64,000 nucleotides of DNA, from assembly GCA_028023455.1 (NCBI GenBank), contig JAQFVV010012490.1:3038001-3102000 (forward strand), in the 5' to 3' direction. The stretch is from Epiperipatus broadwayi. Taxonomy: Eukaryota > Onychophora > Udeonychophora > Euonychophora > Peripatidae. The notes below the pieces were generated by a model. The model made no database searches. It saw nothing but the letters and a program-made list of their open reading frames with translations, and was not told where the DNA came from. Positions 13,201 through 28,200 of this stretch are shown here, one piece after another. The first letter of the stretch is position 1; the number at the start of each line of letters is the position of its first letter. The translations under genes and the position numbers were made by a program.

Positions 13201-16200
13201 ATATTATTATTTCATATGCAATGTTTAGGTGTTGCCTTAAAGTTATTATGCTTAAGTGGAAATTGTCAATGAATAACCATGGAAGATTTTATGTAAAATT
13301 ATAAATTGATATTAACACTCAAAATTTGAATCACACAAAGTTTAAATTTAAAATTAATATGGTGAATAAAGATATACCATATTTATTAACCCTCATTTTT
13401 TTTTTTGAGGAGTAACTGCAATCAGATTCAATAGCAGTAAGTTCAATGTGATATAAATTATTTTTGAAAAAATTATATCTACTTTTACAGTATCAAGTTG
13501 AACAGTTTTGAAATAGTATTTTAAAGTCAATTATAGCCAATAAACATCACATGATCACCTTTTCTTATGCTTGCTTATAACTATTATTAAAACAGGCAAA
13601 ACTCTCCATACAGTATTTCCATTCAGTGCAAGCCAGAGTAATCATTGGATGCCAGAAGGCTTGTGCATGCCTACTCATCCAATATCCCCAAAGGCCACAA
13701 GCCAGAAACTAGTCTGGGGATATTGAATGAGTAGGCACTAGATGGGGATTTTATGCACAAGCCTTCTCGCATCCATTGATTACTCTGGCTTGCACTGAGT
13801 GGCAATACTGTATGGAGAGTTTTGCCTGTTTTAAAGTCAATTATATTTAGGCTTTTGTTCATGAGATTTGAATCACTGTCTTTTTTTTTTTTTTAAGAGC
13901 ATTTCTGAAAAATATTCCATATTGTGGTAAATTAATTTTAATTATTTCTAAACATTTTACAAAGTATGAGAATGCAGTCCTGTGAGATTATTAATGGAGA
14001 ATATCACACAAAGAATATCTACATTGTCAATTTCTAATTTCTTTCAAAGCATTGTGATGGTTTAACAAATGTATTTCCTTGAAATCCATTGTAGTTAAAG
14101 TACATTTTTTTCATTGGTGTTAATTTTTTCCAATTATTTCTTTTTAAAAAATGTATACTTTTTTCTATTTGTTTAATAGTTCTGTTTAAGAGAAGTTTAA
14201 ATAAATTTTTACAATGAAAAGTCTGAACTTTAAAAAGTACATTTATTGTCTCCAGAATTTCCTGGGAATCAACTTTGAATTGGTGGTAATAAAAAAAAAA
14301 AGTGTAAATTGTTTATATATTCTGCTATTATATTTATGTAGCAAATCTAGTTCCAATATAGCTTATGTTGCATTAAAACATTTTATAATTAAAACCTTTC
14401 AGTTTATCTTTTAATAATCTTTTTTCCTTATGAAACTTTATTCTTATAGTCTTAATAAATGTTTAATGAATAGTATAACGCACATCATTATAGATTACTG
14501 TTTTAAGTTTTGAGTATTACTTTCAATTAATAACTCTATACATAGGATCTAGGCAGAATAACAGGGTGATCTGTTGTTTTAGTGTTATGTTTTTTCAATC
14601 ATGTGTCACAGAAATGAAACTTTATGCCAGTGTAATATTTTGCATTTATAGGTAGAAAATTTTAAAGGAGTTTTACAGCAAGTTGGCATTTGTTTTATAT
14701 GTATGTAAGAACAAATATTGGAATTTTTGGGGTTTAAATTGTTGATGCCTGATTAGCTAAAGCATCAGTGCCCAGAATTGTTAAATGTTTCAGGTTGAAT
14801 AACTTAAGAGTGATGAAAAGAAAACAAATCTGCTAGAACTGATTGCGATCAGAACTCAGTGCTTTCTCAGAGGAATTGTTGGATATTAATATTGATTATA
14901 GTCAAGAAATCACAAAACCTAAAAAATAAATCAGTTAACATTTATCAAAACACTACAGTTCTCTAGTATGATAATCCTTAATCAGTGTCATAAACAGAAT
15001 AATGATCATGATCACGAGCATAAATACTGGACAATGAATGACTGAAGTCATAAGTTATATGATCAAGAAAATCATTAATTAGAGTTTTCCCAACTGCTAG
15101 AAGTGTTTATATCTGGTAGTAATTAAAAGATTATCGGTTAGACAATTTTCCATTAATTGTGAAACATTGAGATAAAAACTATTCTGATTTGATTCATTAT
15201 ATTGCGATAAATTTAGGCTTTAACGATCATTCTGTATTGATACATCATTACTACAATCTATTTGAACATTTTGGAAGATCATATTCATCTTACGGTATGA
15301 GCATTATTTTTAAAATTTTTCAAAGTGATAATGCTCCAATTCAGAAAATATGCTCCTTTTCATATAATCACAAACGTTGATTTTAGGAATGTGATGATGG
15401 CATTACAAATCTGCACGGCCTTCTTAATCATTTGATTTGGATATTGTTTAATCTGCTTTTTTTGAATAATGAATGAAAGGTTAATATCTTACCTAACATC
15501 TCTCTGAAAATTTAAATTTTTCTTCACAAGAAAAGACAATATTTTAGTAGAATGTGTTCAAATATTTAGAATCCATTCACATAGAATAAAAATTCTTGAT
15601 GCAAATGTTAATTTTACAATCATATTAATAACTATATCACAACTGCTGCACCAAACCAGGTATTATGCAAGTAAATTTATAATTATTGATTTAACTTATA
15701 GTAATATCTGTTTAGGGTGGGGGTTGCCATGAAAGGTAAATTATCGTGTTGGTTGAAGCTAATTATTTCAATCTGTTTTCTGGATGATTCGTTGAAGTAT
15801 TTCACTATTCTATTATCTATAATCAGGGCCTTTCAGAGAAAATGCGAGACCCGGGGCAACTAATATTTTAGAGACCCTTCACAATTTAAAAGAATAATGT
15901 AGGGGGGGGGGAGAAGAAATGACTTTTTATTTACAGGACCGAAAACAAGACTCTGGGAGCAGTTAATTACGAGTCGCAGAAATGAGCAGGCAGATCAGAT
16001 CCAGATGACACTTGGATAGGGTAGATTTACTCTAGCACTGTTGGCATAGAACTGACAGGGAGCTGAGACTATTAGTTCTGCCGGTCACCAAGCACTGCAG
16101 TCACTTTTGTGGCAGAGTTGTTAAATTGGTACCTCATCCCTAAACTGGCTTATGTTTTCAACTCGTGGTATGCCTGCTTGGAAAAGTTTTTCTCGAATAG

Positions 16201-19200
16201 TTTTGGGGCGAATTTAACTGTAAAATTAAGGCCATTCTATGAACCATGACATCACTTTGCCGTCTATATTTTTGTTTAAGATATTGTGTTGCCAAGTTGA
16301 GGCCCATAATATTGCGAGGTGTGGGGCAGCTGCCCCCCTCTGATTGCAGTATTTATAATACTATTTTGTCACCAACCCAATTTGACTTTTTAAAAGGATT
16401 TTTTCAATCTAATTTTACAATGTAACAATGTGAAACACCATTTTTATGTCTTCATAATTAAGTAATCAGAATGTATTTTAAATAAATTTATTCAAACAAG
16501 TTCTTTACCTGTTTTTATATTTCAATTTTTTCCTTCCAAAATTTTGCATAGTGCAATGATTTTTTAATTACAATGTGTCCCAGTCCCCCCTTCCTCCAAA
16601 TAAATTGCTTATCATATAGTTTGTGCAAATATCTTGGTCATGATCATATTTTTTTTGTTTTGTTATTAAGATGATATAAATAATATATTGTGTATTAAAA
16701 TTATGAAAGACAAACTTTATGTATAAGATTCTAAAATATGCCATTTTTGAAATTGTTTTTCCTTTACTTTATTTAAATATGACATTATTGTAGATGCAAC
16801 TGACAATGTAGCAACACGTTATCTTATTAATGATGCCTGTGTACTGACTGGGCATCCATTAATATCTGGAAGTGCTCTTCGCTTTGAGGGTCAAGTATGT
16901 ATATTTTTAATTATCATTTCTTATTTATATTTTCCATTATTTCATAATATATGCATAGAGATATCATAATATATGGAAGATAACTAAGATATGCATCTGC
17001 TATTTAGAAAACATCTATATATGTGTTTTCTTAATAATAAATATATATGTAACTATAAGTATATAATATAAAACTAAGATTCTTTAGATATTATGTAACT
17101 GGAGTAACAATAGTAGCTCTTTTAGACATATTGCTATACCATCCAAAGCCTACAAAGAGGAACCTACATTTTAAGATGATCTCTAATAGATCACCAGGCA
17201 AAAAAAAAAAACATTTTTGTTTGGGGGGGGTGGGTTTATCACTATTTTTCATTTTCTAAATGGAATATTTCTCCTTGGTTAGCATTATAAAATTAGTTGA
17301 TATTAAAAGTACAAAATCTTCATTCTAAAAGCTGAAAACTTGCTTTACCTTTGCTATATATGCCAAAGTTTGTATGTAAATGTACATGTAATTATTTATC
17401 AAAGTGATGATTGCTATATTTTAAATAAACAATGATATAGTCAGTGCTCAGATGTCAAATAATGTTCGAATAAATTGATTAGCTGAGCACAACAATTCTA
17501 TTCATTTGAGCAACTGATATTTTTCTTTTGATTTTCCTCAGCTGGCAATCCATCCAAGAAACTAACTTACAAATCTGCAACTGTTATCATTACTAAACTG
17601 AACAGATTGCTATTTCATATGAACTATTTTTAATAAAAATAATTTGCTTTGCTAGTTGATTTTTATTTGTTCATAGTATTTAGTATTTTATTGAGTCATC
17701 TATACATTGTAAAGCCAGGGATTTTAAGCACATTATTACAGGAATGATGAATCTCTTATAATGCAATTACATCATTTTTGTGTTGTTCTTTAACTTTAAA
17801 GATCTTCATTTTCAATGATATATCTAAGTTTTTCAATTATTTCATGTTTGTTGGCAGAACTGTTGCTGCAGTATTTTTAGCATGAAAATCCACCATTGTC
17901 CACCAGAATTAACATTTATAATTTTATATGGCTTTGTAGTAATTTGCTGTCTTTCTTATTAACTAAGTTGGTTTGACCTGTAGATATATGCTCCTTATAG
18001 AGTGGCCATTACCATCAATAAATTTTAAATTGATATTATTTTAAAAAAACAGCAGAATTTTTATTAATCATCTAAAATGAATCTATGTTTGAACTGTATC
18101 TTTGTATTTTGATTCTTTAACTTTTTCTGATGCCTCAAAATATCAAGTCTGCTGGGATATTAAATAATAGTACAGAATTTTAAACCTTATGTTTTTTAAT
18201 GGTTGGGAATAATTATATGACTTAATAATGATGATTTATTACTAAGATCTCATTCTAAGAATTTATTTTATTTAAAATCCTGTATTTTGTTTCCAGTTGT
18301 TCATCATTAAATAGTTCTACTCTGGCTTTTGCTTCAATGAAACACTGTAATTGGTTTATTGTAAAGTAAATCTTTTTAATAACAAAATTACAGCTAATAT
18401 TTTTTTAAAATTTTGGTAATAGTATGTATACTGAACCCGACTGCTTAATGGCGTTGTTTTTCACACAACACACATCAATATACCGTTTTAGTTTGCCTAA
18501 TTTATGGTTAACATTACATCAGTGTTGTTTGAGCTGTAACAGGCCGCCGAGAGGGCGATGTATCCTACGATTATGTAACGAAATACTATGCCCATTGACT
18601 TGCGACAGTATTCTTCAAGTGAGTGCAATTCAACTCTCTCTACGGTCTAATTTGTTGGCGGCCATATTTGAAGGATGCGAAACTATCAAAAAATTCATTG
18701 TGGAAAAATTTTGAGAAAGCATAGTGGATTTAGTATTACATATTAAGAATTGTCAGGCCGTCACGCACGCTTCCCTACGATTTTGAACTGCATACAACCT
18801 GAAAAGGTTAGGGTTTTCAGAAGAGTTCTGCCAAATTCACGCGCAAATGCCCGTTTATGTGTGAATCCGTGCGAGAACAGTAAAATGGCGGCAAGCGTTC
18901 AAAATTGAAGGGGAGTGAATTGCTGACCACAGAAGTTGACACTGTTGTGTTTTTCCAGAAAGAGAACATCCTGCCAGATGCGAAGCTATGTGTTTGCGGG
19001 AGGGGCATGGTTTTAGTCAACCACAGGATTTGGGGAATTCCGTTGCCACTCCTGCAGGCGTACCTATAGGGTCTGTGTAAGGGAAGTTGGTTGGATGGCT
19101 CCAAAATCCCATTACAGCTTTGAAGCTCATCTCCTATTGGAGTCAAACAAATCGTAACCCCCCCAACTGTTTAAGCCTTTTTGACAAAAGGCAAAAAATA

Positions 19201-22200
19201 AAGAAGAACTTTACGCTATCATATAAAGGTTTCGGTAGCATAAATATTTAAAAAAAAAACACCTCATAATAAGAAAATAAAAGATGATAATTAAAAATCA
19301 AACGAACCCCCCTCCAACTTCTAAAAACCAACTGTTGGTTTATTAAAAATGAATTGATTACTAAGGCTTTCCAAAAAAAAAATCTCAAAATCAATAAAAA
19401 GTCTATAAGAAAAAAGGCAATAATTTAAAAGCAAACAACCCTCCTCCAATAATTCATATATTTTGTTAATCTATCTTTATAGGTATTCTATATTTGAACA
19501 CATTTAAAATTAATATGCGAAGTTTCCAGTACATCAGCAAAAGATACTAAAAGATGAGAATTAAAATTCAAACCAACCCCCCTCCACCCTCTAAAAACCA
19601 ACTGTTGGTTTATTAAAACTAAATTGTTTAAGGCTTTAAAAAAAGAAAAAAATCCAAAAAAGGCGATAATTTAAAAGCAAACCAATCCCCCTCTACCATC
19701 TAAAAACAAAGTGTTTGTTTATTAAAAAGGAAAAAAAAAAACCGTACGAGTTTTACATATAGAAAGGGGTAAAAAAAATTTTTTTGTACTGTAGTATTAT
19801 GTAAAGAAACCGATAATTCAAAATCAAAAAAAAAAAAGCTCAAAATAATAATAATAAAAAAGTCGATAATTTAAAACAGCTCCCTCACCAAACCATATAA
19901 AAACAAAGTATTTGTTTATTAAAAACAGAAAAAAAAAACCCACGAGTTTTATGTATAGAAAGTGAAAAAAAATTTTTTTTGCCGTAGTATTCTGTAAAGA
20001 AATCAACGGCCTGTGAATCTATATATTTATGTGCATTAGGTGAAAAGCAGCACCATCAAACAGTGGGTTTCAGTATACATACTATTACCAAAATTTTAGT
20101 CAGCCATTATTAACTCTTTTTTTTTTCTAATCAAATTCTGACTTTATAAAATAGTGTCTTGCTTAATAGAAATTTATTATAATGTAGACAATGTTTTTAA
20201 ACTGTGTTTTTTATTTATTTTATGAGCAATTTTTTCAATAGTATGTGCTTGAATCTGAGTGCAAAAAGTATATTGATCATTATTTACTTATTTATTTTGA
20301 AACTTCATTTTTTTCATCTGTTTACAGCATTTTGCTTATTTCTTTCAATTTTTCAAACTTTATTAAGTTATTATATATTGTGTGTTATATACATACAATT
20401 GTCTATGTTAACTAAAAGGCATCTACATCTAGTGTTTGTGAGTAAAAGAAAAAGTTATGTGCCTTCACTTTCTAAGTAATGAAAATATCCTATTTCCTTT
20501 TATCATCCTAATTATATCATATTATATGCAATGAAGATTGAAATGGGATGATCTTGAAAATGTTCAGGGCAGCATAATAACATAGCAACACCTTCCATTG
20601 TTCACATTGTGAGATAATTTACTTAGAGGTATATTCTTTTTTATATATGTAATTTGATTATATTTATTTTTAAATATATTATTAATATAAAAACTTAGTT
20701 TTTAAATTTATGAATGTACAATTTAAATAACAAATACACTTCATGCTAGCAATTACAATAACTTATAAAATTGGAAGTATAATTACTAATAGAAAGCATA
20801 TTAATGCTTTAAATTATGTATTTAATTTTCACTTTATATTTGTTTATCATTACAAGTGAATAAATATTTATTTTAGAGATAAGCACCATATTTGTTTTGT
20901 TCTTGTACCATTGCTATTGTGCATCTAATATGTAATTGTAGTCACATTATTTTATTGTAGCATGCATTCGTGAATGGCAAAAAAAAAAAAAAACAACCCT
21001 AATTTACTTTATTAGAAATACTTATTTAATAACAACGACCTGAATTCTAACTGTCCTTATTGCAAATACACCTGGGTCTCGTTTTATGTGGATTATTTTA
21101 ATGCGATTTTGAAGTTATGCGATTCATATTTCTTCTTAATATCTTTCATATTTCACTATATTTATTAGATATCAAGAAATTTAAATTATTAATAACTTAT
21201 TTTGACTTGAAATACTTTTTTTTTTAAAAAAAAATATAACGTTATATTAGCAGCTAACGTGAATATGGCCTGAAGCTGTATTTAGAATATTAACCTACTT
21301 ATACTAATGAGTAAATAATAATAATAGATTTATACTTACATATAAAAATATCGCAATATTCAAAAAATTTAAACTTTTAAAATGTATTTTCAGAAATAAA
21401 TAATCTTTTAGATTTTTAAAATAAAAAACGAAGATTTTATAAATTGAAAATAATCTTTCTAATTATAATGTATAATCTTTTTGTTTTGATTACAATTTCA
21501 TTTTTTTAATATAGAAACAGAAACCATTAACACAGCACAAGACTGAAAATGGCGCTAGTTGTACATCACATCACGAATAAAAATAAAGTGGCTAACAGGT
21601 TTCTCTGGGCATAATTGCCGAGAGATTCTTGACTTCGTTTACGGAGAAGCCACAATACATCACATCACATCGAATCTGATTTCTTACCAGTTTACAAACA
21701 TCGCTAGCAGTAATGATTAAAATATATATGAAAAATTAAATACTGTAGTAATAAAAAAGTTTATCTTGTATTAATTTTTTTTAAATATTTGAATTTTTTT
21801 TATTACTCATACTTTATTTGCTTATTTTTTTTAATGTGAATTTTAAAGTAATTTTTCCGTGTTGCTTCACTTTTATGCGAATTCTGAAAATTTCAGATCC
21901 TATCCCCCATTTTTCAAGGTAAATTAAGACTATTTTTGTGCAATTTTTTTTAATGCGGGTTTTCTGTGGAACCTATCTACTGCATAAAGCAAGACGCAGT
22001 TGCACTGTAAATAAAATAAATCAACAAATTATCAAATGTTTGTTATTATTTTATTTAGTTAATCAGCGGTAATTCATTTAGAAAATTTAATAATGAATAA
22101 CGACTTCAAATATAAATGATTGTTTACTTAAACTTTTTTTAACATTTAATATTCATCATGCTTCGAAACTACTGGAAGAATTGTGAAGTCTTTACACCCC

Positions 22201-25200
22201 CACCCCAAACACATATAATCCATTTGCTTCAGTTATCAATAGGTTATTTTTGGTTTTGATATTTCTCTTATTTATAATAATAGATATATTGATGAAATTG
22301 GTGTAATCATTGTTTTAGTTAAATTATTTTTCAACATTTTCAGTGTCGTGCATCAATTTTTTTTCTTGGTTTTCCCATTTTCTTTTCTCTGCCATTTTTT
22401 ATCTTGAAGTTTATTGTATTTATTTATATATGGACTTATTAAATTGATTTATTTGTAATTCTTATAATTTTCTCATATCACTGTCCAGTTTTCTTTTATA
22501 AATTGCAATTATTTTATAAATTTCATCTTTGTATTAAAATACCTTTGATTTATGCCATATATATATTTTCCATTTGTTCTTTAAATATTTTGTTTATATA
22601 ACTTATTGTATTTATTTTGATTATTATTGACATACCGATTAATTTGATAAAATGCTCACCTTGTTACAACTCTAAACAAATTACATTAGCTCCTGATAAT
22701 TCATAGTTTTCAGATATCTATTATCAGAGAAGAATTTTTTGTGTGTGTATGTTAAATTAATAAGTATTATGACTGAACTTTGATATTTTCATAGTAGTTC
22801 ACCATAGTTTTTTACTATATGGCACATCTAAAATTAATAGGCTCTTTACATCATTACTAGTTTTATGTAGATGAAATTTTATCAATTTGTAATAAAATAT
22901 GCAACCATGGATCATGACTTTTCAATCTTTTTTATCATTATTTCTAAACATGATTCATTCAATTATGAAAGCATTAGATATTAGTCATTAGTAATAATCT
23001 ACTAGTAAATGAACAAAGAAACATACAGACCAAACAAAAATTAATAATAATAAAAAAAGTTAAAAAATAAAATTACTTTTAATGGGATATATTTATTTCA
23101 ATACTATAAATCAAATCATGGCATAACATTTATTAATGCTGATCTCAAAGTCTTTCAATGTTTTTAAGATTTAATTACATATAATACTGATTTCCACAAC
23201 TATATGGAAGCAAATGCCAAAGGAATTACCATTAATTCAGACAACAGTGGATTTACCATTAATATCAAGATTTGAATTTTTCCTGAGCATTCAAAAAGTC
23301 AAATTATTTTCAATAATAAATCATCTGTGCTTGAAAACATTTCAAATGAATAATTTTCCATTTCATATCATTTTTAGCTATTGTCCTTGTTCACTCAGCA
23401 AACTTTCTTATCCAGCCATCTCATATATGATCTCTGTATTAAATTCATCTATTTTAACATCATATTCGCCCTAACTCTAGTTTAATCTCTTTAATTCTTT
23501 TATATTATTTGTTCTCTCGTAGATATATTTTATTTTTAATCTTAACTTGGTCTTCTGTTAAGCATCCGAGTTTCGGATTCATATGTAAGACTTTATAAAC
23601 ACATTTATTAAAAAATCTTTATTTTTAAATAAATAGGCCTTTTTTAAAAAATATTACTTCAGCATTCCATCCAAGTTTAATTCGATTGTTTCCATCTGTA
23701 TTAATAATTTAACCAAGTTATTATAATTACCTACTTCTATAATTCATTATTATCAGTCTTTATTTTCTCTGTATGTGAAAAAACATTGGATATAACTCTT
23801 TTTAGCTTTTATCTTTAATTCTGCTTTCATTTAATAACTCTTCCAACATTTCCAAAAACTCTGAAGCATTATTTGCAAAATTGACCACAATTACATGCAA
23901 AATCTAGATGACTTAAATAATTTCATTTATTTTTTTTTCTCTTAGTTTCCTATATTTTAAAAATATAAAATTGCTATAACAAGTTTTGGAGATATGGAAT
24001 TGTTCAGTCATACAATCTTTATCAACATTGATCATATAATTCAACCATTGCTGTTATATTTTGATAGTATCCTAGTTTTTATCTCGATATTTCAATACTG
24101 CGGAAGTGTTTATATAGTTAAATTACTTTTCATAATTTACAAATCTTTTAAATTCAGTTTATTCGTTTGTGTTGAAAGTTCTTTGTAGGTCTGTACTGGC
24201 TATATCTTTTACACTTTTCTTAAACATCAATATCACTACTATACCTTTCCAGTCATTTGATATGTTAATAAATTTAAAAAAATGTTCAAATGTTTCTATG
24301 ACCCCCAATAATATTTTTTCACTCTCTAGTTGAAAAGTCATAACCTTCATAACACATATTTGTTTACTTTTTATTATTATGTAGAAACATGTTTTGTATT
24401 AATAAAGTTGCTAAATGTTTTTTTGTAGACATTCTTATATTTATGTATTATTTGAAGCTCACTATTTACAACTATAAAGGTGGACCATGTTATCGATGTC
24501 TTTATCCAGTGCCCCCACCTGCTGATACTGTAACCAACTGCTCTGATGGAGGAGTTCTTGGCATAGGTATATTGAGTTTATAAAGGCATTAGAAATTTAT
24601 ATGTAGATTTATATATCTTGAATTTTAATTTACATATATGTATTTTTTTTTTTTTAACAGTACCTGGGATCATTGGTTGTTTACAAGCCCTTGAAGTCAT
24701 AAAAATGATTGTTGGAGTTGATGGTAAATAGTTTATTTAAGTTAAATTTTAGTAGAAGTCTAGTTTTTATAAGTATTTTTGATTATGGAAAAGGCATCAT
24801 TTTATAATACATAATAGACAAATACATTTTATTTTATATCATTTTTAAAATAATAAAAACCATTAATTAAATAGTTTATTGACTGCTTTACAATATAACG
24901 TGTAAATGTTTTACTCTTTTCATTTTTTAATATTGTGTCTAATGAGAGAATCTAGATCTAATATATTCTAATCATTTTTATTTATGTAGAGATTTTAGAG
25001 ATATTGGAAAAAAACTTTTAATAATTATTAATAGCTTTATAACAGTTGATTTCGTATTAGAAATCAGCTAGCTTGTATGTCATTTGTAAAGAAATCTGTG
25101 AAAACATTGAAATATCAAAGATAAAATTTGATATGAGAATATTGAAACCAAGAATATGATGTTTTAGTTAAGGAAAAATTTTTTATTTACTTCTGGTGAG

Positions 25201-28200
25201 GGGTGGATGGGTTATATATAGATGTATGAGGGGTGGATGGGTTATATATAGATGTATGTAAGCAAATAAAATTTATGGAGTGAAATATGTTTTATTATAA
25301 ACATAACAATTTTTTTGTCTTTTACGATTTCTGAAGCTTCTATTATAGTTAATTGTTGAAAAATTAAAATACTGATACACAGGATAATGATTTAAAGAGC
25401 TAATCTTATCAACTATGCTAAGGTCAAACATTTTCATAATTAATGAGCAACCATATTATTATTATTTATAATTATTTAAAGCATTGCTTATTAGACCAAT
25501 TTATAAGATCTAATAGAGAACTTGAATATAATATTTTTACATTTCTTAAGTAAAAATACATGAGGAATTGTACTTATATAAATATGATTACTAACGAATT
25601 GTGAAGAGATAGGATTTGGAATAACATTAGATCTTCAAAATCATTAGTACAGAAAATTTGATATTTTAATAATTAATTGCAATAAGAGCTTTATAATCTT
25701 AATATATATATATAATAATATTGATATATCTTTGAAAAATCCTTTTTTATATATAAAAAAAATGCAGATACAATAATATAAATTTGATTCTTCAAAATTT
25801 GTCAACTCTAATATTCAAATAAAATTACAAAGAGCTCTTTGAAATTTACATGTCCATCAGATTTTATTTTAGTAAGAGTTAAGACTCGTTTAAGTGATGT
25901 TTTTATTGATTTCTTTAAAAAAACAAAAATTTAGAATAAATTAATTTGTACATTGGAAAATAAAAAAAATATTATTATAAACATTATCTTTTTTGCTTAT
26001 TCAATGTAAATCTGCTTCTTCGTAGTTAGTAATTGCAAATTCATGGGTGCCCACTATTACATAAAATAAAAAGAATATAGTAGTAATTTTAAAATACACT
26101 ACTTATTTTCTGTCATTGTGAGATTGTTAATAAAAACTAGATTTTATTTTTGTTGGATAATATTTTAATATTCTAACAATATTATTTTAACAATGGTCTT
26201 TTTAAATTATATCAAAAAATGCATTTTTTTTCTTTTACTGAAAGATTTTACTTTTTTTTTTTTTTAAATTTTATTTTCTGAAAACAAATAAGACAATGTT
26301 GTAAATTTCTTAAATTTTATCTTCTCAAATTATTTTATTTCAAAGATTTTTATTTTAATCATCATTATTTTCACCATTATCAATCCCCTGCTGCATGACA
26401 GTTCCAAATTTAGTTCCCATTTCTCTGAACCATAAACCTCTTCTCAACATCTCACCAGAAAACTTTATTATTTCATTTATTCATCTCATATAGTTTTTTT
26501 CTAGGTCTTATACAATCCTTTGAGATCCACTTTAAAATTTTTAATTGTTCATCTAATATCTTTTTTAGCAATATGTCTAGTCCAGCACATTGTAATCTTA
26601 ATTCTTTCAATAATGACACTGATATCTTTGTTTTCTCACCCATATATTTAGTTGTCTCTTTATTACTCTTTATATATATCTCCCATATTTCATTAAGTGA
26701 TCTTAAGTTTTTGTATTGTCCTTCTGTTGAGTGTCTAAGTCTCAGATTGATAAATAAGAACTGATAAAACACATTATTAAAAACCTTTCTTTTCAAATAC
26801 ATATTTTCTTTTAATATTAAGTTATTTCTAGCAAAAACATTCTATCCAAGTTTAATTCTATGATCAATTTTATTCATTGTTTCCATCTGAGTCAGTAATC
26901 TGATAAAGATATTTGTAATAGTTAGTTGCCTCTAATTCATCAAACTTTATTTATTTATTTATTCTGAAAAAATCCATTGAACATTACTTCTGTCTTTTTA
27001 GCATTTATCTTTTGTCCTACTACCTTTTTAGTTTTATCTGACAACTTGTAACATTTCCTAAAGCTCTGAAGCATTATTTGTAAAAATGAATATATCGTTT
27101 GCAAAATCTATGGGACTTAAATAATCTCCATTTACTTTAATTCCTTTAGTTTTTCATTTTAATTTGCAAAATACTTCTCGCAAAACAGCTATAAAAAGTT
27201 TAGAAGACATGGAATCATTCTATCTTTCTCAATTTTAATCTTCAGAATATCACATTATTCCAAGTTTATATCTTGATGATCCAAACCTTTAATCACCATA
27301 GAAATGCTTGTAAAGCCTTTTCAAAATCTACAATTCCAAAGCATAAATGGCAATGCATATTTATTGTATCTTTCTACAACTTCTCTTTGGATTTTTTAAA
27401 AAAAATACTATACAGTATGTACAATCTATAATAAGATAGAATAACCTTTAAATACTTCATCACTCTGCATGTTTGGTAATGATAAAGTGACAGATTCTGG
27501 ATTTCAGAGTTCATAGATCATGGACCAGATCTATTACTTCGGGCAATCAAATTTCTTATGAACTTCTGAGCAATAAGCCATTCAATTATTTCATTTTTAA
27601 ATACTTCACAAGGCCTTTCAGCCTCCTGTGAAGGAAAAAGCATTCCCAAGTTTGTCAACTTCCAGTTGATATTTTAGTATACATCTATTTTTTTAATCTT
27701 TAGCTGCTAGGAATGTAGATATATTTATTTATTGACCAGTATTGAATATCTAATTAGATTAAATTGTCTGAAAAAAAAAACCCTATAAAATTTTCATCTA
27801 GCTTAGATTAATAATAATTATTGTAATATAAATAATGACAAAATAAAGTAATTTCAGTTTGATCATTTACCTTATTATCCAGATATTTTCAAGTTTTCAC
27901 CAGTCTTGTTTCTAAAGTATTACTATTTATACTTCATTGTTCAACCTTCACATCTATAGAAAATGATAAGAAAATACTATGACTGAATATTTCATTTCTT
28001 CATTTTTAAAGCTATGTTCCTACATTGCAACTTTTTTTGCAATTGCTAGGGTCTCATGTCTTCATCAATTTTAAAATCAGCTGCTTTTAAAATTATTAAG
28101 ATTTATTGTATTATGAATAATTTATGTATTTGCATATGCTTAATAGTCAACATATAAATTATGAGTTAAATAATTATATCGTTTTATGTTATTATGATAA

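Larger units (their letters stand above)
6199..16776 (+). other. U12-type (minor spliceosome) intron with probable AT-AA ends, about 10.6 kb
   Basis: The 5' end reads ATATCCTTT, an exact match to the U12 donor consensus RTATCCTTT. Near the 3' end, TTCCTTTAC at 16759-16767 is one base from the U12 branch consensus TTCCTTAAC. Its branch A (16766) lies 10 nt from the splice, the spacing typical of U12 introns. Joining 6198 to 16777 gives [13 protein letters not shown] with no insertion or loss relative to MOCS3. The bases AAATAT occur at both borders, so the spliced mRNA is the same for several cut points. Placing the cut by the U12 consensus makes the last two intron bases AA. The nearby AC at 16781-16782 would bring in a stop codon. 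Confidence 0.85.

Noticed and set aside
13587-13834. piggyBac-type MITE with TTAA duplications
   Set aside because: TTAA does flank the inner hairpin, but the family homology continues past it to GCCAATAAAC, and a 17-bp direct repeat lies outside, so the TTAA is internal.
13671-13862. Minus-strand 63-codon frame, similar to the plus-strand frame at 38958-39167
   Set aside because: The two peptides resemble each other only because both lie in copies of the hairpin retroposon. The frame is not kept in the other copies.
16768-16782. Canonical AT-AC ending for the first U12 intron
   Set aside because: Cutting after AC at 16782 brings in a stop codon. Cutting after AC at 16767 is in frame but adds residues absent from MOCS3 and leaves no U12 branch site at the proper distance.
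18817-19146. 109-codon minus-strand frame with basic and Ser residues
   Set aside because: Antisense to the decayed Merlin transposase, which is supported by alignment to the second Merlin element.
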